Source: Desertimonas flava (lineage in GTDB: Bacteria > Actinomycetota > Acidimicrobiia > Acidimicrobiales > Ilumatobacteraceae). Taken from it: DNA of 64,000 nucleotides. Within the stretch, counting starts at the first letter, position 1. Each line of letters opens with the position of its first letter. The stretch is from contig NZ_QKYK01000020.1 in NCBI RefSeq assembly GCF_003426815.1, positions 43,781 to 107,780 of the forward strand, read 5' to 3'. The notes below the pieces were generated by a model. It searched no databases. It had not been told where the DNA came from and worked only from the letters and a program-made list of their open reading frames with translations. This document shows positions 8,781-17,480 of this stretch, piece after piece. A program made the position numbers and the translations under genes.

Positions 8781-8824
8781 CAGGACGCTCGCTGCGCTCG
8801 CTGAACTCCGGCAACCGAACCGCT

Positions 8825-8851
8825 CCGAGATAGTGCCAGGCACTATCTCGG
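8825..8851. terminator. Perfect palindrome after the glmS-like gene
   Basis: 13-bp perfect arms (8825-8837 and 8839-8851) around one base, centred on AGTGCCAGGCACT; a CTGGCACC half-site follows at 8865-8872. It lies 41 bp past the glmS-like stop (minus strand) and has the same GGCACC core as 1564-1598. Confidence 0.55.
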
Positions 8852-8891
8852 AAGCGGGGTGGGGCTGGCACCATCGGGGACACCGTGTTCG

Positions 8892-11800
8892 TCATGACGT
8901 GCGCCAGAGATCGGCGGTCTCGCTGATCGGCGCGATCAGGAGGTCGGCGACGTCGAGGTCGGCGAGCCGGCTGTCGTCGAACTCCTGCTCGGTCTCGGTC
9001 ACCCAGTCCACCAGGCGGTCGTAGCGCCGGTCGTAGCCCTGCAGGGCACCGCGCATCGTCGCCGCGTCGAGTCGCTCGTGGAAGCGCACGTGCAGCAGGG
9101 TGATGCCGGTGGTGACGCCCGACTTGACCTCGGGGACGAAGATGACGGTGCGGCCGTCGCTGCGCCCGCGCGCGACGAGGATCTCCCGCTGGCTGGCCAC
9201 GTTGCGCTTCGTCCCCGACAGCACGGGGCGACGCTCGACGCGGCTGGAGAGCTCGCGCGAGATCCCGCCGCGATCGACGACGGTGACGGTGTCGCCGTCG
9301 ATGCCGTAGCGCGTGAAGCCCACCACCTCGGCGACGGTCGGGTCGAGGTCGGCGAGCACCTTCAGCGTGCGGTAGCTCAGCACGTCGCGGCCCGCCCCGG
9401 CGGTCAGCACCGCCTGCACGAGCCGCCGGTCGAGCACGCCTTCGTCGCTGCGGGAGATGCCGACCGTGACGGTCTTGGCCTGATGCTTGATGGCGTCGAC
9501 CGGCCGGGTGAGCTCTTCGATCGCCTGGGTGAGGGCGGCGAGGAGGTCGTCGAGGAGGGCGGCGGGCGTGCCGACCTTGCCGGTGCCCGCCTGGTACCGC
9601 TCGATCGGCTGATCGGACAGGGCGTCGCCGAGGAGTCCTGACAGCCGCACGGCCGTGCTCGCCTCGAGGTGGCCGTCGTAGCGGGAGTTGCGGAGCCCGT
9701 CGTGGAACTCGTCCGAGCACCGGCTGATGCCGGCCCGCACGTTCTGCAGCATCTCGTCGGGCGACAGGTCGAGCACGGCGGCCCGCTCGATCACTTCGCG
9801 GGCTTCCCGGAGCGGCAGCGCCGACGCATCGATCGCCAGGGCTGCCTCGTAGCCGAACAGGTGCCCGGCCATCGTCGACAGGACGAATCCCACGGCCGGA
9901 TCGACCGGCGGCACGGAGATGGTGGCGGCGGCCTGGTAGCGCACGTCGCCGTCGTCGGCGACAACGATCGGCGTGGCCTTGTGGGCCCGGAAGATCGCCA
10001 CTTCCTTGCTGACGTCGTCGGCGGTCGATCCCGCGAGCCCGGCCGCGCAGACGAGGATGAGCGGCTCCGACGACAAGTCGATGTGCTTCTTGTCCTCGGT
10101 GATGTCGCAGGCGATCGACTTGTAGCAGAGCTCACTGAGCTTGATGCGGACCTCTTCGGCGGCCACCTTGTTGACACCGTTGCCGACCACGGCCCAGTAG
10201 CGCTTGGTGGGGGCAAAGCGGCGGGCCGCGTCGGCGATGACGTCACGCCGGGCGAGGACGGTGCGCATCGCGTCGGGCAGCGTGCGAAGTGACGACAGCA
10301 GTTCGTGCCGGCGACGCTCGGTGGGCACGCCGGCGGCCTCGGCGATGGCACACGACAGCAGCATGCCTGCTGCGACCTGGGCGTAGAAGGCCTTGGTGGA
10401 CGCCACGCTCATCTCAACGTCCCGGCCGTCGGACGTGTACAGCACGCCGTCGGCCTTGTCGGTGAGGTCGCTGGACCGCCGATTGACGATCGACAGCACG
10501 GCCGCGCCGCGGGCCTTGAGCAGGTCGACGGTGCGGTTGGTGTCGGTGGTGGTGCCACTCTGGCTGACGGCCACGGCCAGCGTGTCGGACATGTCGAGAC
10601 CGAGCCCGAAGCCGGACAGCTCGGTGGCCGTGATGGCGTCCACGGTCAGCCTGCCGGCGGCGAGCTCGGTGAGCGTCTTGGCCATCGACGCCCCGGCGAC
10701 CGCGGCCGTACCCTGACCGATCACCCGTACGCGCGTGATCGACCCCGCCGCCAGTCGGGCCACCACATCCTCGGGCAGCGCCCGGTGACCCACCACGGCC
10801 CGGAGCAGCCCGTCGGGCCCGTCGGCGATCTTCCCGCGCAACGTCTTGGCGAAGCTGTCGGGAGACTCGGTGATCTCCTTCAACAGGAAGTGCGGGGCGT
10901 TGCCGAGGTCGATGTCCCGCGTCGTCACTTCGGCCGTCACCACGTCGGCGTCAGTGACCGGCAGCGGCGAGCCGTCGTAGGCGAGGCGGATGATCCCGTC
11001 GACCGTCCCGGCGCCCGCCGCGTCGAGGGCGACGAGTTGACCGCCGCCCTCCCCATCGAGCCGGACGAAGCGGTCGGTCTCCTCGACGATGCCGTACGGC
11101 TCGCTGGCGACGATGAACCGGTCGTCGGCGAGACCGATGTACACCCCTTGACCGCTGCCCTTCAGGGCCAGGAGCACCGTGCCAGGGTCCGACGCCGACG
11201 CCGCGCCGATGGCGACCGAGCCCTCGAACTCGGCGACCGTGCGCCGGAAGGCCTCGGCGAGCGCTCCGGCACCGACCGCGGCCTGTCCGGGGCTGCCGGC
11301 GACGGTGTCGAGATGACGGGCGAGGAGGGCGGGGATCACCTTGGCGTCGGTGGTGATGGGACCGGCGAAGCGGAGGCCGTGCGCCACCTTGAGGTCGGCG
11401 TGGTTGTCGACGTCGCCGTTGAGCACCCCGACCGTGTAGTGGTGCTGCTCCCCGCCGGTGAGTTCGCTCTCCGACCCCCCCGAGGAGAGCAACCTCTCCG
11501 ATCCGCCGGAGGAGAGCGAGCTCTCCGATCCGCCGGAGGAGAGCAAGCTCTCCGATCCGCCGGAGGAGAGCGAGCTCTCCTCTCCATTGACCGGGTGAGC
11601 GTTGGGCTCGGAGATGATGCCCACGCTGGCCCAGCGGGTGTGGCCGAGGACGGACACCTGCGCGGTGGGCGCGGCCAGTGCTCGTCGCAGCAGTTCGTCG
11701 GACGCGATCGCCGCTCGCATCGCCGCCGTGTTGTCGCCCAGCTCCCCGATCTCGGCGGCTGCCTTGTAGGCGAACGAGAGCACGGGGCCGGCCGACGAGT

Positions 11801-12410
11801 CGACGGCGCGCACCGAACCGTTCTGGAAGAGCGGATCGCCCGATCGCTTGGAGAGCACGGTGGCGATCGCCGGATCGGCGAGGTCGAGACCGTGACCCCA
11901 GAGGAAGACGTGGACACCGGCCGAGTCGCGGCCACGCACCTCCATGCGATCGATCGCCGACAGCGCCTGTTGCAGTGCGAGATAGCCGGCGCGTGCGGCA
12001 TCGCCCGCACCGCGGCCGGCGAGGATGTCGACCTCGCGCACGGTGCGCAGGCGATCGCACCGGATCGCCCACAGCGCGTCCTTGAGCCGGATCGCCGTGG
12101 CGCTCTGGCGTTCCAGATCGTCGGCGGCCGCACCGGCGTCGATGCCGGCGAGGGCCGCGTCGACCTCGGCGGCGTAGGCGTCGAGCTGATCGAGGCGCGA
12201 GGTGATGGCCGCCAGCAGTTCATGCCGGTCGGCGAGGGCGAGCACACCGGGCAACCCACGCAGTGATCGATCGACGCCGGCGAGTTCATCGGCGACCGCT
12301 GCCGGGTCGCCCAGGCAGGCGAGCGCGGCGTCGAGCCCGGCGACCACATCGTCGGCGGCCGGCACGGCCCTGGTCGGAGGCCGGCTGACGATGGCGATGA
12401 TCCCGCACAT
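8892..12410 (-). CDS. glmS: Oversized GlmS-like glutamine-fructose-6-phosphate aminotransferase (1172 residues)
   Basis: Family role: makes glucosamine-6-phosphate from fructose-6-phosphate and glutamine. The protein is nearly twice the usual ~610 residues. The catalytic Cys2 follows Met1 (MCGII), but about 140 helical residues separate it from the RGRDSAG motif (159-165) that normally follows after about 25. GHTRWAS (256-262) and LNGD (330-333) keep the glutaminase site. A nine-residue Ser/Gly repeat (277-320) interrupts the domain. Two SIS domains follow (about 559-695 with SQSGTT and VASTKAF; about 735-860 with DKKH near the E. coli active-site histidine). A ~290-residue C-terminal extension replaces the usual short KSVTVE-type tail. 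glmM is next upstream, so a GlmS role is likely but the active site is altered. TAACCT lies 7 nt before the ATG. Confidence 0.8.
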   Translation of the reverse strand: MCGIIAIVSRPPTRAVPAADDVVAGLDAALACLGDPAAVADELAGVDRSLRGLPGVLALADRHELLAAITSRLDQLDAYAAEVDAALAGIDAGAAADDLERQSATAIRLKDALWAIRCDRLRTVREVDILAGRGAGDAARAGYLALQQALSAIDRMEVRGRDSAGVHVFLWGHGLDLADPAIATVLSKRSGDPLFQNGSVRAVDSSAGPVLSFAYKAAAEIGELGDNTAAMRAAIASDELLRRALAAPTAQVSVLGHTRWASVGIISEPNAHPVNGEESSLSSGGSESLLSSGGSESSLSSGGSERLLSSGGSESELTGGEQHHYTVGVLNGDVDNHADLKVAHGLRFAGPITTDAKVIPALLARHLDTVAGSPGQAAVGAGALAEAFRRTVAEFEGSVAIGAASASDPGTVLLALKGSGQGVYIGLADDRFIVASEPYGIVEETDRFVRLDGEGGGQLVALDAAGAGTVDGIIRLAYDGSPLPVTDADVVTAEVTTRDIDLGNAPHFLLKEITESPDSFAKTLRGKIADGPDGLLRAVVGHRALPEDVVARLAAGSITRVRVIGQGTAAVAGASMAKTLTELAAGRLTVDAITATELSGFGLGLDMSDTLAVAVSQSGTTTDTNRTVDLLKARGAAVLSIVNRRSSDLTDKADGVLYTSDGRDVEMSVASTKAFYAQVAAGMLLSCAIAEAAGVPTERRRHELLSSLRTLPDAMRTVLARRDVIADAARRFAPTKRYWAVVGNGVNKVAAEEVRIKLSELCYKSIACDITEDKKHIDLSSEPLILVCAAGLAGSTADDVSKEVAIFRAHKATPIVVADDGDVRYQAAATISVPPVDPAVGFVLSTMAGHLFGYEAALAIDASALPLREAREVIERAAVLDLSPDEMLQNVRAGISRCSDEFHDGLRNSRYDGHLEASTAVRLSGLLGDALSDQPIERYQAGTGKVGTPAALLDDLLAALTQAIEELTRPVDAIKHQAKTVTVGISRSDEGVLDRRLVQAVLTAGAGRDVLSYRTLKVLADLDPTVAEVVGFTRYGIDGDTVTVVDRGGISRELSSRVERRPVLSGTKRNVASQREILVARGRSDGRTVIFVPEVKSGVTTGITLLHVRFHERLDAATMRGALQGYDRRYDRLVDWVTETEQEFDDSRLADLDVADLLIAPISETADLWRTS
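11467..11580. repeat. Four 27-bp tandem repeats inside glmS-like gene
   Basis: Units at 11467, 11494, 11521 and 11548, plus a 6-bp partial fifth. Each unit is itself a hairpin, CTCTCC ... GGAGAG with an inner TCC/GGA pair. They encode a nine-residue Ser/Gly/Glu repeat (about residues 277-312) inside the glutaminase domain between the TRWAS and NGD motifs, keeping the frame. Confidence 0.85.
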
Positions 12411-12417
12411 GACGGTC

Positions 12418-12423
12418 AGGTTA
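12418..12423 (-). promoter_or_regulatory. Candidate leaderless -10 element of the glmS-like gene
   Basis: TAACCT on the minus strand is followed by exactly 7 nt and then ATG (12410). This matches an actinobacterial TANNNT -10 with transcription starting at the first base of the start codon. No clear -35 is seen. Confidence 0.45.
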
Positions 12424-12503
12424 CGCCGTGCCGACCACCCCCGCCGAGCGGTTACGGGCCCCGGTCGGCGACGATCGGGGCCCTGCCGGGGCCCCGATGG
12501 CGA

Positions 12504-13880
12504 TCAGGCGCTGGCGCCCCAGCGGGCGTCGGCGAGGGCGGCGAGCGACGACGCCGCCTCGTGCGCCACGGCGTCGTCGGCCGCCTCGACCATCACACGG
12601 ACGAGGGGCTCGGTGCCGCTCGGACGAACGAGCACCCGGCCGGTGGCGCCGAGCTGCCGCTCGACCGCGGCGATCTCGGCGGCGAGCTGATCGGCGGCGT
12701 CGGGCACGCGTACGGCGACGCGAACGTTCACCATCACCTGAGGCAGCCGAGTCATCGCCTCGTCGGCCAAGCGAGCGAGCGGCCGTCCCGAACGCTGGAT
12801 GACATCGGCGAGGACGATGCCGGTGAGCAGGCCGTCGCCGGTGGTGGCCCGGTCGCGGAAGATGACGTGGCCGCTCTGCTCGCCGCCGAGCGACAGGCCG
12901 CCCGCGTCGAGTGCCTCGAGCACGTAGCGGTCGCCGACGGCCGTCTCGATCACCCGGATGCCCGCCTGCTCCATGGCGATGCGGAAGCCGAGGTTGGACA
13001 TCACGGTGGCGACGACGGTGCCGTCGCGCAGCAGCCCGCGGCGGTGGAGATCGGTGGCGCAGATCGCCAGCACGTGGTCGCCGTCGACGACGCGGCCGAG
13101 GTGGTCGACCGCCATCAGACGGTCGGCGTCGCCGTCCAGGGCGAGGCCGATGTCGGCGCCGTTGGCCAGCACCGCGGCCGCCAACGATGCGGTGTGCGTC
13201 GCTCCGCAGTGCTGGTTGATGTTGCGGCCGTCGGGCTGGTCGTGTATGGCGACGACGTCGGCCCCGGCCGCAGCGAAGAGGGCCGGTCCGAGAGCGCTGG
13301 CGGCGCCGTTGGCGGCGTCGACGACGACCTTCAGCCCGGTGAGCGAGCGACCCTGGAGCTCGGCCAGCACGTGCTCGACGTAGTCGAGTGACTGCTCGAC
13401 GTCGAGCAGCGGGGCGGGCTCACCGGTGGGAGGCGGCAGGGCGACGACGTCGGCCTCGATGCGCTCCTCCACCTCGTCGGGCAGCTTGAGACCGCCCGGG
13501 GCGAACAGCTTGATGCCGTTGTCTCGGTAGGGGTTGTGTGACGCCGAGATCACCGCACCGATCGCGTTGCGACGGGCTGCTTCGAACGCCACCACGGGGG
13601 TCGGCACGACGCCCAGACGATGGACCAGCACGCCCTCGGACGCCAACCCGGCGACGAACGCCGCCTCGAGCATCGCCGTCGACAACCGCGTGTCCCCGCC
13701 GACGACAGCCTCGGCGCGAGCGCCTGTCGCCACAGCCTCGGCGCGAGCGCCTGTCGCCACAGCGTCGGCGCTCCCCTTCCTGGCAAGAACCCGAGCAGCC
13801 GCCCGCCCCAGATCCAGCGCGAACGCGGCCGTCAGATCCGAGTTGGCAACCCCCCGCACCCCATCAGTCCCGAACTTCAC
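12504..13880 (-). CDS. glmM: Phosphoglucosamine mutase
   Basis: Converts glucosamine-6-phosphate to glucosamine-1-phosphate for UDP-GlcNAc and peptidoglycan. 458 residues from GTG 13880. The phospho-serine loop is ISASHNP (about 111-117), the metal site is DGDADR, sugar binding GGEQSGH, and the C-terminal phosphate site RPSGTEPLVR. Oddity: a nine-residue AVATGARAE duplication (about 40-58) sits just before the VVGGDTR strand, where family members have a short linker; it comes from a 27-bp direct repeat. It is preceded by rplM-rpsI and followed by the glmS-like gene, the usual actinobacterial order. Confidence 0.95.
   Translation of the reverse strand: MKFGTDGVRGVANSDLTAAFALDLGRAAARVLARKGSADAVATGARAEAVATGARAEAVVGGDTRLSTAMLEAAFVAGLASEGVLVHRLGVVPTPVVAFEAARRNAIGAVISASHNPYRDNGIKLFAPGGLKLPDEVEERIEADVVALPPPTGEPAPLLDVEQSLDYVEHVLAELQGRSLTGLKVVVDAANGAASALGPALFAAAGADVVAIHDQPDGRNINQHCGATHTASLAAAVLANGADIGLALDGDADRLMAVDHLGRVVDGDHVLAICATDLHRRGLLRDGTVVATVMSNLGFRIAMEQAGIRVIETAVGDRYVLEALDAGGLSLGGEQSGHVIFRDRATTGDGLLTGIVLADVIQRSGRPLARLADEAMTRLPQVMVNVRVAVRVPDAADQLAAEIAAVERQLGATGRVLVRPSGTEPLVRVMVEAADDAVAHEAASSLAALADARWGASA
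13705..13758. repeat. Two 27-bp direct repeats inside glmM
   Basis: Identical units at 13705-13731 and 13732-13758, with the start of a third diverging after 13759. They add nine residues each, in frame, to GlmM. Same unit length as the repeats in the neighbouring glmS-like gene, but the sequence is different. Confidence 0.85.
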
Positions 13881-14016
13881 GCCCCCGATTCTGCCGCACC
13901 CAACCCCCCAACCCCCGCCGCCACCACACCAATCTCAACGCGTCTTCAACACGAAGACCTAGCAACCGCCCAACGCGCCAATGAAGACCGGTAACAAAGC
14001 GACCAACGCGAGCGCG

Positions 14017-14180
14017 CCGAAGGGGGATGCTCGAAGGGGGATTCCCCCCTTCGATGCGGCGACCAGCGCAGCTTGCTGCGCCGCCGCCTCTTTCAACTCT
14101 TCAGCGCGAGCGAAGCGAGCTCGAACCAACTCGCCGCAGGCGGCGAGGGAGCGAAGCGACCGACGCCGCCGAGGACGAAA
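14017..14180 (-). ncRNA. Structured 3' element after rpsI (copy A)
   Basis: About 164 bp directly after the rpsI stop, strongly similar to 34359-34519 after rplQ. Read on the minus strand it contains, in order, a GGCGGCG/CGCCGCC stem (14164-14170 with 14139-14145), an overlapping alternative TCGCCGC/GCGGCGA stem, CGAGC/GCTCG, a GCGCAGC/GCTGCGC stem with a 2-nt loop (14066-14081) and a final TCGAAGGGGG/CCCCCTTCGA stem with a second possible CCCCCTTC-type partner downstream. Stems differ between the copies in compensating ways, so pairing appears selected. It may be a terminator, RNA-stability element or regulatory RNA; the rest of 13881-14016 shows nothing recognisable. Confidence 0.55.
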
Positions 14181-14576
14181 TCAGCGCTTGGTGAACTGCT
14201 TGGCCTTGCGGGCCTTGACGAGGCCGTACTTCTTCGACTCCTTCTTCCGCGGGTCGCGGGTGAGGAGTCCGGCCTTCTTGAGCGTGGAGCGGCTCTCGGG
14301 CTCGACCTCGGCGAGGGAGCGGGCGAGGGCCATGCGCATCGCGCCGGCCTGGCCACTGACGCCGCCGCCGGTGATGGTGGTGTCGACATCGAAGCGCTCG
14401 GTGGCCTCGAGGACCCGCAGCGGCTCGACGGCCTCCATGCGGTGGGCCGGGGTGGTGAAGTAGGTCTCGAACGGACGACCGTTGACCGTGAGCACGCCGG
14501 TGCCGGGGCGCAGACGGGTGCGAGCGATGGCCTCCTTGCGGCGGCCGGTGGTCTGGGTGAGCGGTGCGGTGGCCAT
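14181..14576 (-). CDS. rpsI: 30S ribosomal protein S9
   Basis: Small-subunit protein whose basic C-terminal tail reaches the P-site tRNA. 131 residues; GRRKEAIARTRL at the start, GGGVSGQAGA in the middle and the tail ending FTKR are typical. Follows rplM by 32 bp in the usual rplM-rpsI pair. A structured repeat element begins immediately after its stop codon. Confidence 0.98.
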   Translation of the reverse strand: MATAPLTQTTGRRKEAIARTRLRPGTGVLTVNGRPFETYFTTPAHRMEAVEPLRVLEATERFDVDTTITGGGVSGQAGAMRMALARSLAEVEPESRSTLKKAGLLTRDPRKKESKKYGLVKARKAKQFTKR

Positions 14577-14608
14577 GACGGGTGCCTTCTTCTCGGATGC
14601 TTCTCGGG

Positions 14609-15055
14609 TCAGCGGGCCTTGGCGCCGTCGATGACGAGCGGGGCCGGGGACTGGGCGGAGTGCGGGTGATCGGGGCCGGCGTAGACCTTGAGCTTGGTGA
14701 GCATCTGGCGGCCGAGCGGGCCCTTGGGCAGCATGCCCTTGATGCTGTTGCGCACGGCGTCGGCCGGCTTGGTGGCGAGCAGCTCGGCGTAGCTGTTGGA
14801 CTTGATGCCGCCCGGGTAGCCGCTGTGGCGGTACACCCGCTCACGGTCGGCCTTGCCGGCCGACAGCACGACCTTCTCGGCGTTGACGATGACGACGTGG
14901 TCACCGGTGTCCATGTGCGGAGCGAAGACCGGCTTGTGCTTGCCCCGCAGGACGCGGGCGACCTCGGTGGCCATGCGGCCGAGGACGAGGCCCTCGGCGT
15001 CGACGACGTGCCAGTCGCGCTGGATCTCGTTGGCTTTCGGGGTGTACGTGGGCAT
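14609..15055 (-). CDS. rplM: 50S ribosomal protein L13
   Basis: Early-assembly 23S rRNA-binding protein. 148 residues with HVVDAEGLVLGR, GDHVVIVNA and GMLPKGPLGR, all typical. First gene of rplM-rpsI. In many actinobacteria truA lies just upstream; here the accessory block 15159-31718 and a YqeY-like/GNAT pair separate them. No convincing promoter was seen in the 100-bp gap upstream. Confidence 0.98.
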   Translation of the reverse strand: MPTYTPKANEIQRDWHVVDAEGLVLGRMATEVARVLRGKHKPVFAPHMDTGDHVVIVNAEKVVLSAGKADRERVYRHSGYPGGIKSNSYAELLATKPADAVRNSIKGMLPKGPLGRQMLTKLKVYAGPDHPHSAQSPAPLVIDGAKAR

Positions 15056-15158
15056 TGTCGGAGACCTTGTCTGTCTGGCGTCTTCGTCGGCTCGACTGGA
15101 AAAGAGAACCGGGCAAGGTTATCGGCGCCGAGGCCGGATCGGCTACGGGCGGGCCAGG

Positions 15159-17099
15159 TCAGTCGCCGACGATGTAGCAGCGCACCCGGCTGGCGTCGAT
15201 TTCCGTGATCGTTCCGGCGCCGGGGTCGAACTGCCAGGCCCGGACGGCGGGGCGATAGCCGTCCACCTCGACGTCGTCGGTCACCGCGGCCATGGTCATG
15301 TCGTGCGTGCCGTCGAGCTCGCACTCCCCGAACTCGACGAACTGCCCCGGCCCCACGGGCACATCGATGGCCGCGAGCACCGTCTCGGGCGTCAGCGTCC
15401 CATCGGGATTGCGTCCGTCCGCTCGCGTCAGCCACAGCATGTGGCGCTCGCCGGCTCTCACGTACTGCCCGCCGAAGAAGGGCGGCTCGTCGCTGAGGCC
15501 GAGGACCCAGCCACCCGCGTTCTCGAGTCCGGGGATCGGCGACCCGTCGGGAGTGTGGATGGTGCCCGCTGGCATCTGCAGCTCGAACACGAGACCGACG
15601 TAGGACGCCGCGTCGCCTCCGGTCGGCGGGGCCGGCGCCGTGACCTCCCACGGCTCGATCGTGCCGTTGCCGTCGGCATCCGTGCCGGCCGGGTCGCCCG
15701 TGTAGAGCGCAGCCCACGTGTCCGGGCCGACGAGGCCGTCGACTTCGAGCCCGGCGGCCTGCTGGAAGTTCCGCACGGCCTGCTCGGTGGCGGGGCCGAA
15801 GTAGCCGTCGGCGTCGATGCTCTGCCCCCGCTTGTTGATCTGCTCCTGGATCGCCCGCACGGCGGGTCCCTTGTCGCACTTGCGCAGGGGGTAGGCGTCG
15901 TCGGCCTCGACGTAGGTGCAGCGGGGCACGGTGGTCGTCGTGGCTGCAGTGGTCGCAGGAGCGGTCGTGGAGGTGGGGGTCGGGGCGGCGGGTGGTGCCG
16001 GGCTGCCGTTGCGGTCGAGCGTGGCCGTGATCCCCGCCGCGCAGCCGGCGTCGGCGACAGCCGGCTCGGCAGCGGCGGTGTCGATCACGAGGACCCGCGC
16101 CGCCGGCTCGTGAACGGGGGCCGTGTCGGAGTCGGCGGGGTCGGGATCGTCGGCGAACGTGCCGACCCAGAAGCGGCCGTCGAAGTCGGCATGCAGCAAC
16201 CAGCCACCGGGGTCGCCGAGATCGAGGCGCAGCGATTCGGTCCCGGTGGCTGCGTCGGCGACCACGACCGACCAACCGCCGACCATCTGCTCGGACTCCA
16301 TGTCCCAGTCGGGCGCTTCGACCCACGCCCAGGTGGGTGCGGTGGCACCGGACGGGATGGCGGCGACCGGCCAGATGTGGAGTGGCGGCTGGGCGTACTC
16401 CTCCGGCGTGACGGGCGACGGCCAGTCCTCCAGCCGGTTGCCGGCTGCGTCGGACGTCGAGAAGGCCTCGCTGAGGTCGGCGAACGCACCTTCGACGACC
16501 CGGCCCGCGCCGATCGTGACGCTGTTGACGCCGTACTCGATACCGCCCGCCGGTCCGATGTCACGCTGCTCTCCGTCGGCGAAGTCGACGAGGACGGCGC
16601 CGTAGGCCTCCTCGTCGTCTCGCTCGCCTATGACATCGACGATGGTCGCCGCCGTGCGTCCGTCCAGCCAGCCGGCCGAGAGCAACCTGACACCGCCGGT
16701 CGCCGCGCGTACGGCTTCGGTGGCTCCGGGGGCGATACGGAAGACGTCCATCGGCACGCCGTCTCCGACGTCGGCCTCGGCGGGCGCGGTCGTGGTGACG
16801 TTCTCCGTCGGCGACGACGGGACCTGGGCCCACACCGTGCCGTCCGGCCCACGGACCGCGATCGTCGGCGGCGCGGCGAACGCCGGGACGTTGAGGCGCT
16901 CGGTGCCGCCGGCCCGCTCGATGGCCACGCCGGACGCATCGGCCACCACGAAGGCGACACCCTCGGGCACCGCCTGGCAGATGGTGCCGGTGGGCGAGGC
17001 GGAGGCCGGCGCCGCCGAGACGCCACTGGCACCGGCCAGGGCGGCGGCGAGCGCGGCGACGGTCGATCCGATCGGGACGGCACGCATGGAGGCCTTCAT
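15159..17099 (-). CDS. Secreted protein with a peptidoglycan-binding (PG_binding_1) domain
   Basis: About 646 residues from ATG 17099; ATG 17087 is an alternative. An N-terminal signal peptide with a long Ala-rich core ends near ASA. The first ~370 residues are not recognised. A Thr/Pro/Ala-rich linker is followed by a PG_binding_1 fold at about residues 405-470 (KGPAVRAIQEQINKRG, DGYFGPATEQAVRNFQ, DGLVGPDTWAAL), which in this family binds the peptidoglycan stem. A Ca-binding-like DADGNGTIEPWE loop follows, then about 155 unrecognised residues. No catalytic motif was found. Probably wall-associated; function unknown. It opens the accessory block between rplM and truA. Confidence 0.7.
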   Translation of the reverse strand: MKASMRAVPIGSTVAALAAALAGASGVSAAPASASPTGTICQAVPEGVAFVVADASGVAIERAGGTERLNVPAFAAPPTIAVRGPDGTVWAQVPSSPTENVTTTAPAEADVGDGVPMDVFRIAPGATEAVRAATGGVRLLSAGWLDGRTAATIVDVIGERDDEEAYGAVLVDFADGEQRDIGPAGGIEYGVNSVTIGAGRVVEGAFADLSEAFSTSDAAGNRLEDWPSPVTPEEYAQPPLHIWPVAAIPSGATAPTWAWVEAPDWDMESEQMVGGWSVVVADAATGTESLRLDLGDPGGWLLHADFDGRFWVGTFADDPDPADSDTAPVHEPAARVLVIDTAAAEPAVADAGCAAGITATLDRNGSPAPPAAPTPTSTTAPATTAATTTTVPRCTYVEADDAYPLRKCDKGPAVRAIQEQINKRGQSIDADGYFGPATEQAVRNFQQAAGLEVDGLVGPDTWAALYTGDPAGTDADGNGTIEPWEVTAPAPPTGGDAASYVGLVFELQMPAGTIHTPDGSPIPGLENAGGWVLGLSDEPPFFGGQYVRAGERHMLWLTRADGRNPDGTLTPETVLAAIDVPVGPGQFVEFGECELDGTHDMTMAAVTDDVEVDGYRPAVRAWQFDPGAGTITEIDASRVRCYIVGD

Positions 17100-17354
17100 A
17101 CCCCATTCAGAGCATCGGCATCGTCCGATCGATTCACCCTGCACCTCAACGGTTGGTGCCTGGAAGGTTAGCGGACAGGGCACGTAGTTGTCGGTGAGGC
17201 GATGGGTGATGTGGATCATGACGGTGACCTCCCCAGTCGGGACATGGGTGTTCCCGTCACAAGAACACGGGCCATACGCACGACCGGTGGATCGTCACTC
17301 TCCGCGCGTACTCCCGGGCACTCCCTCGCCGCGGGGACACCTCAGGTACGAACG

Positions 17355-17396
17355 GGAGGGTAAATACCCCACCGAAGCGTCCGGTATCTACTCTCC
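17355..17396 (+). repeat. 42-bp palindromic element, copy 1
   Basis: 14-bp arms (17355-17368, 17383-17396) with two mismatches around a loop holding CCGAAGCGTC. Near-identical to copy 2 at 17439; copy 3 at 39610 is inverted and lies inside a gene. Confidence 0.85.
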
Positions 17397-17438
17397 GGTC
17401 GGGCGGGCCGGGTGGCCGGTCACTGCCACGTGCGGACG

Positions 17439-17480
17439 GGAGGGTACATACCCCACCGAAGCGTCCGGTATTTACCCTCC
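17439..17480 (+). repeat. 42-bp palindromic element, copy 2
   Basis: Same 14-14-14 layout and same CCGAAGCGTC loop as copy 1. Arm differences between the two copies mostly fall in the variable middle of the stem (AAAT/ATCT versus ACAT/ATTT). Confidence 0.85.
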
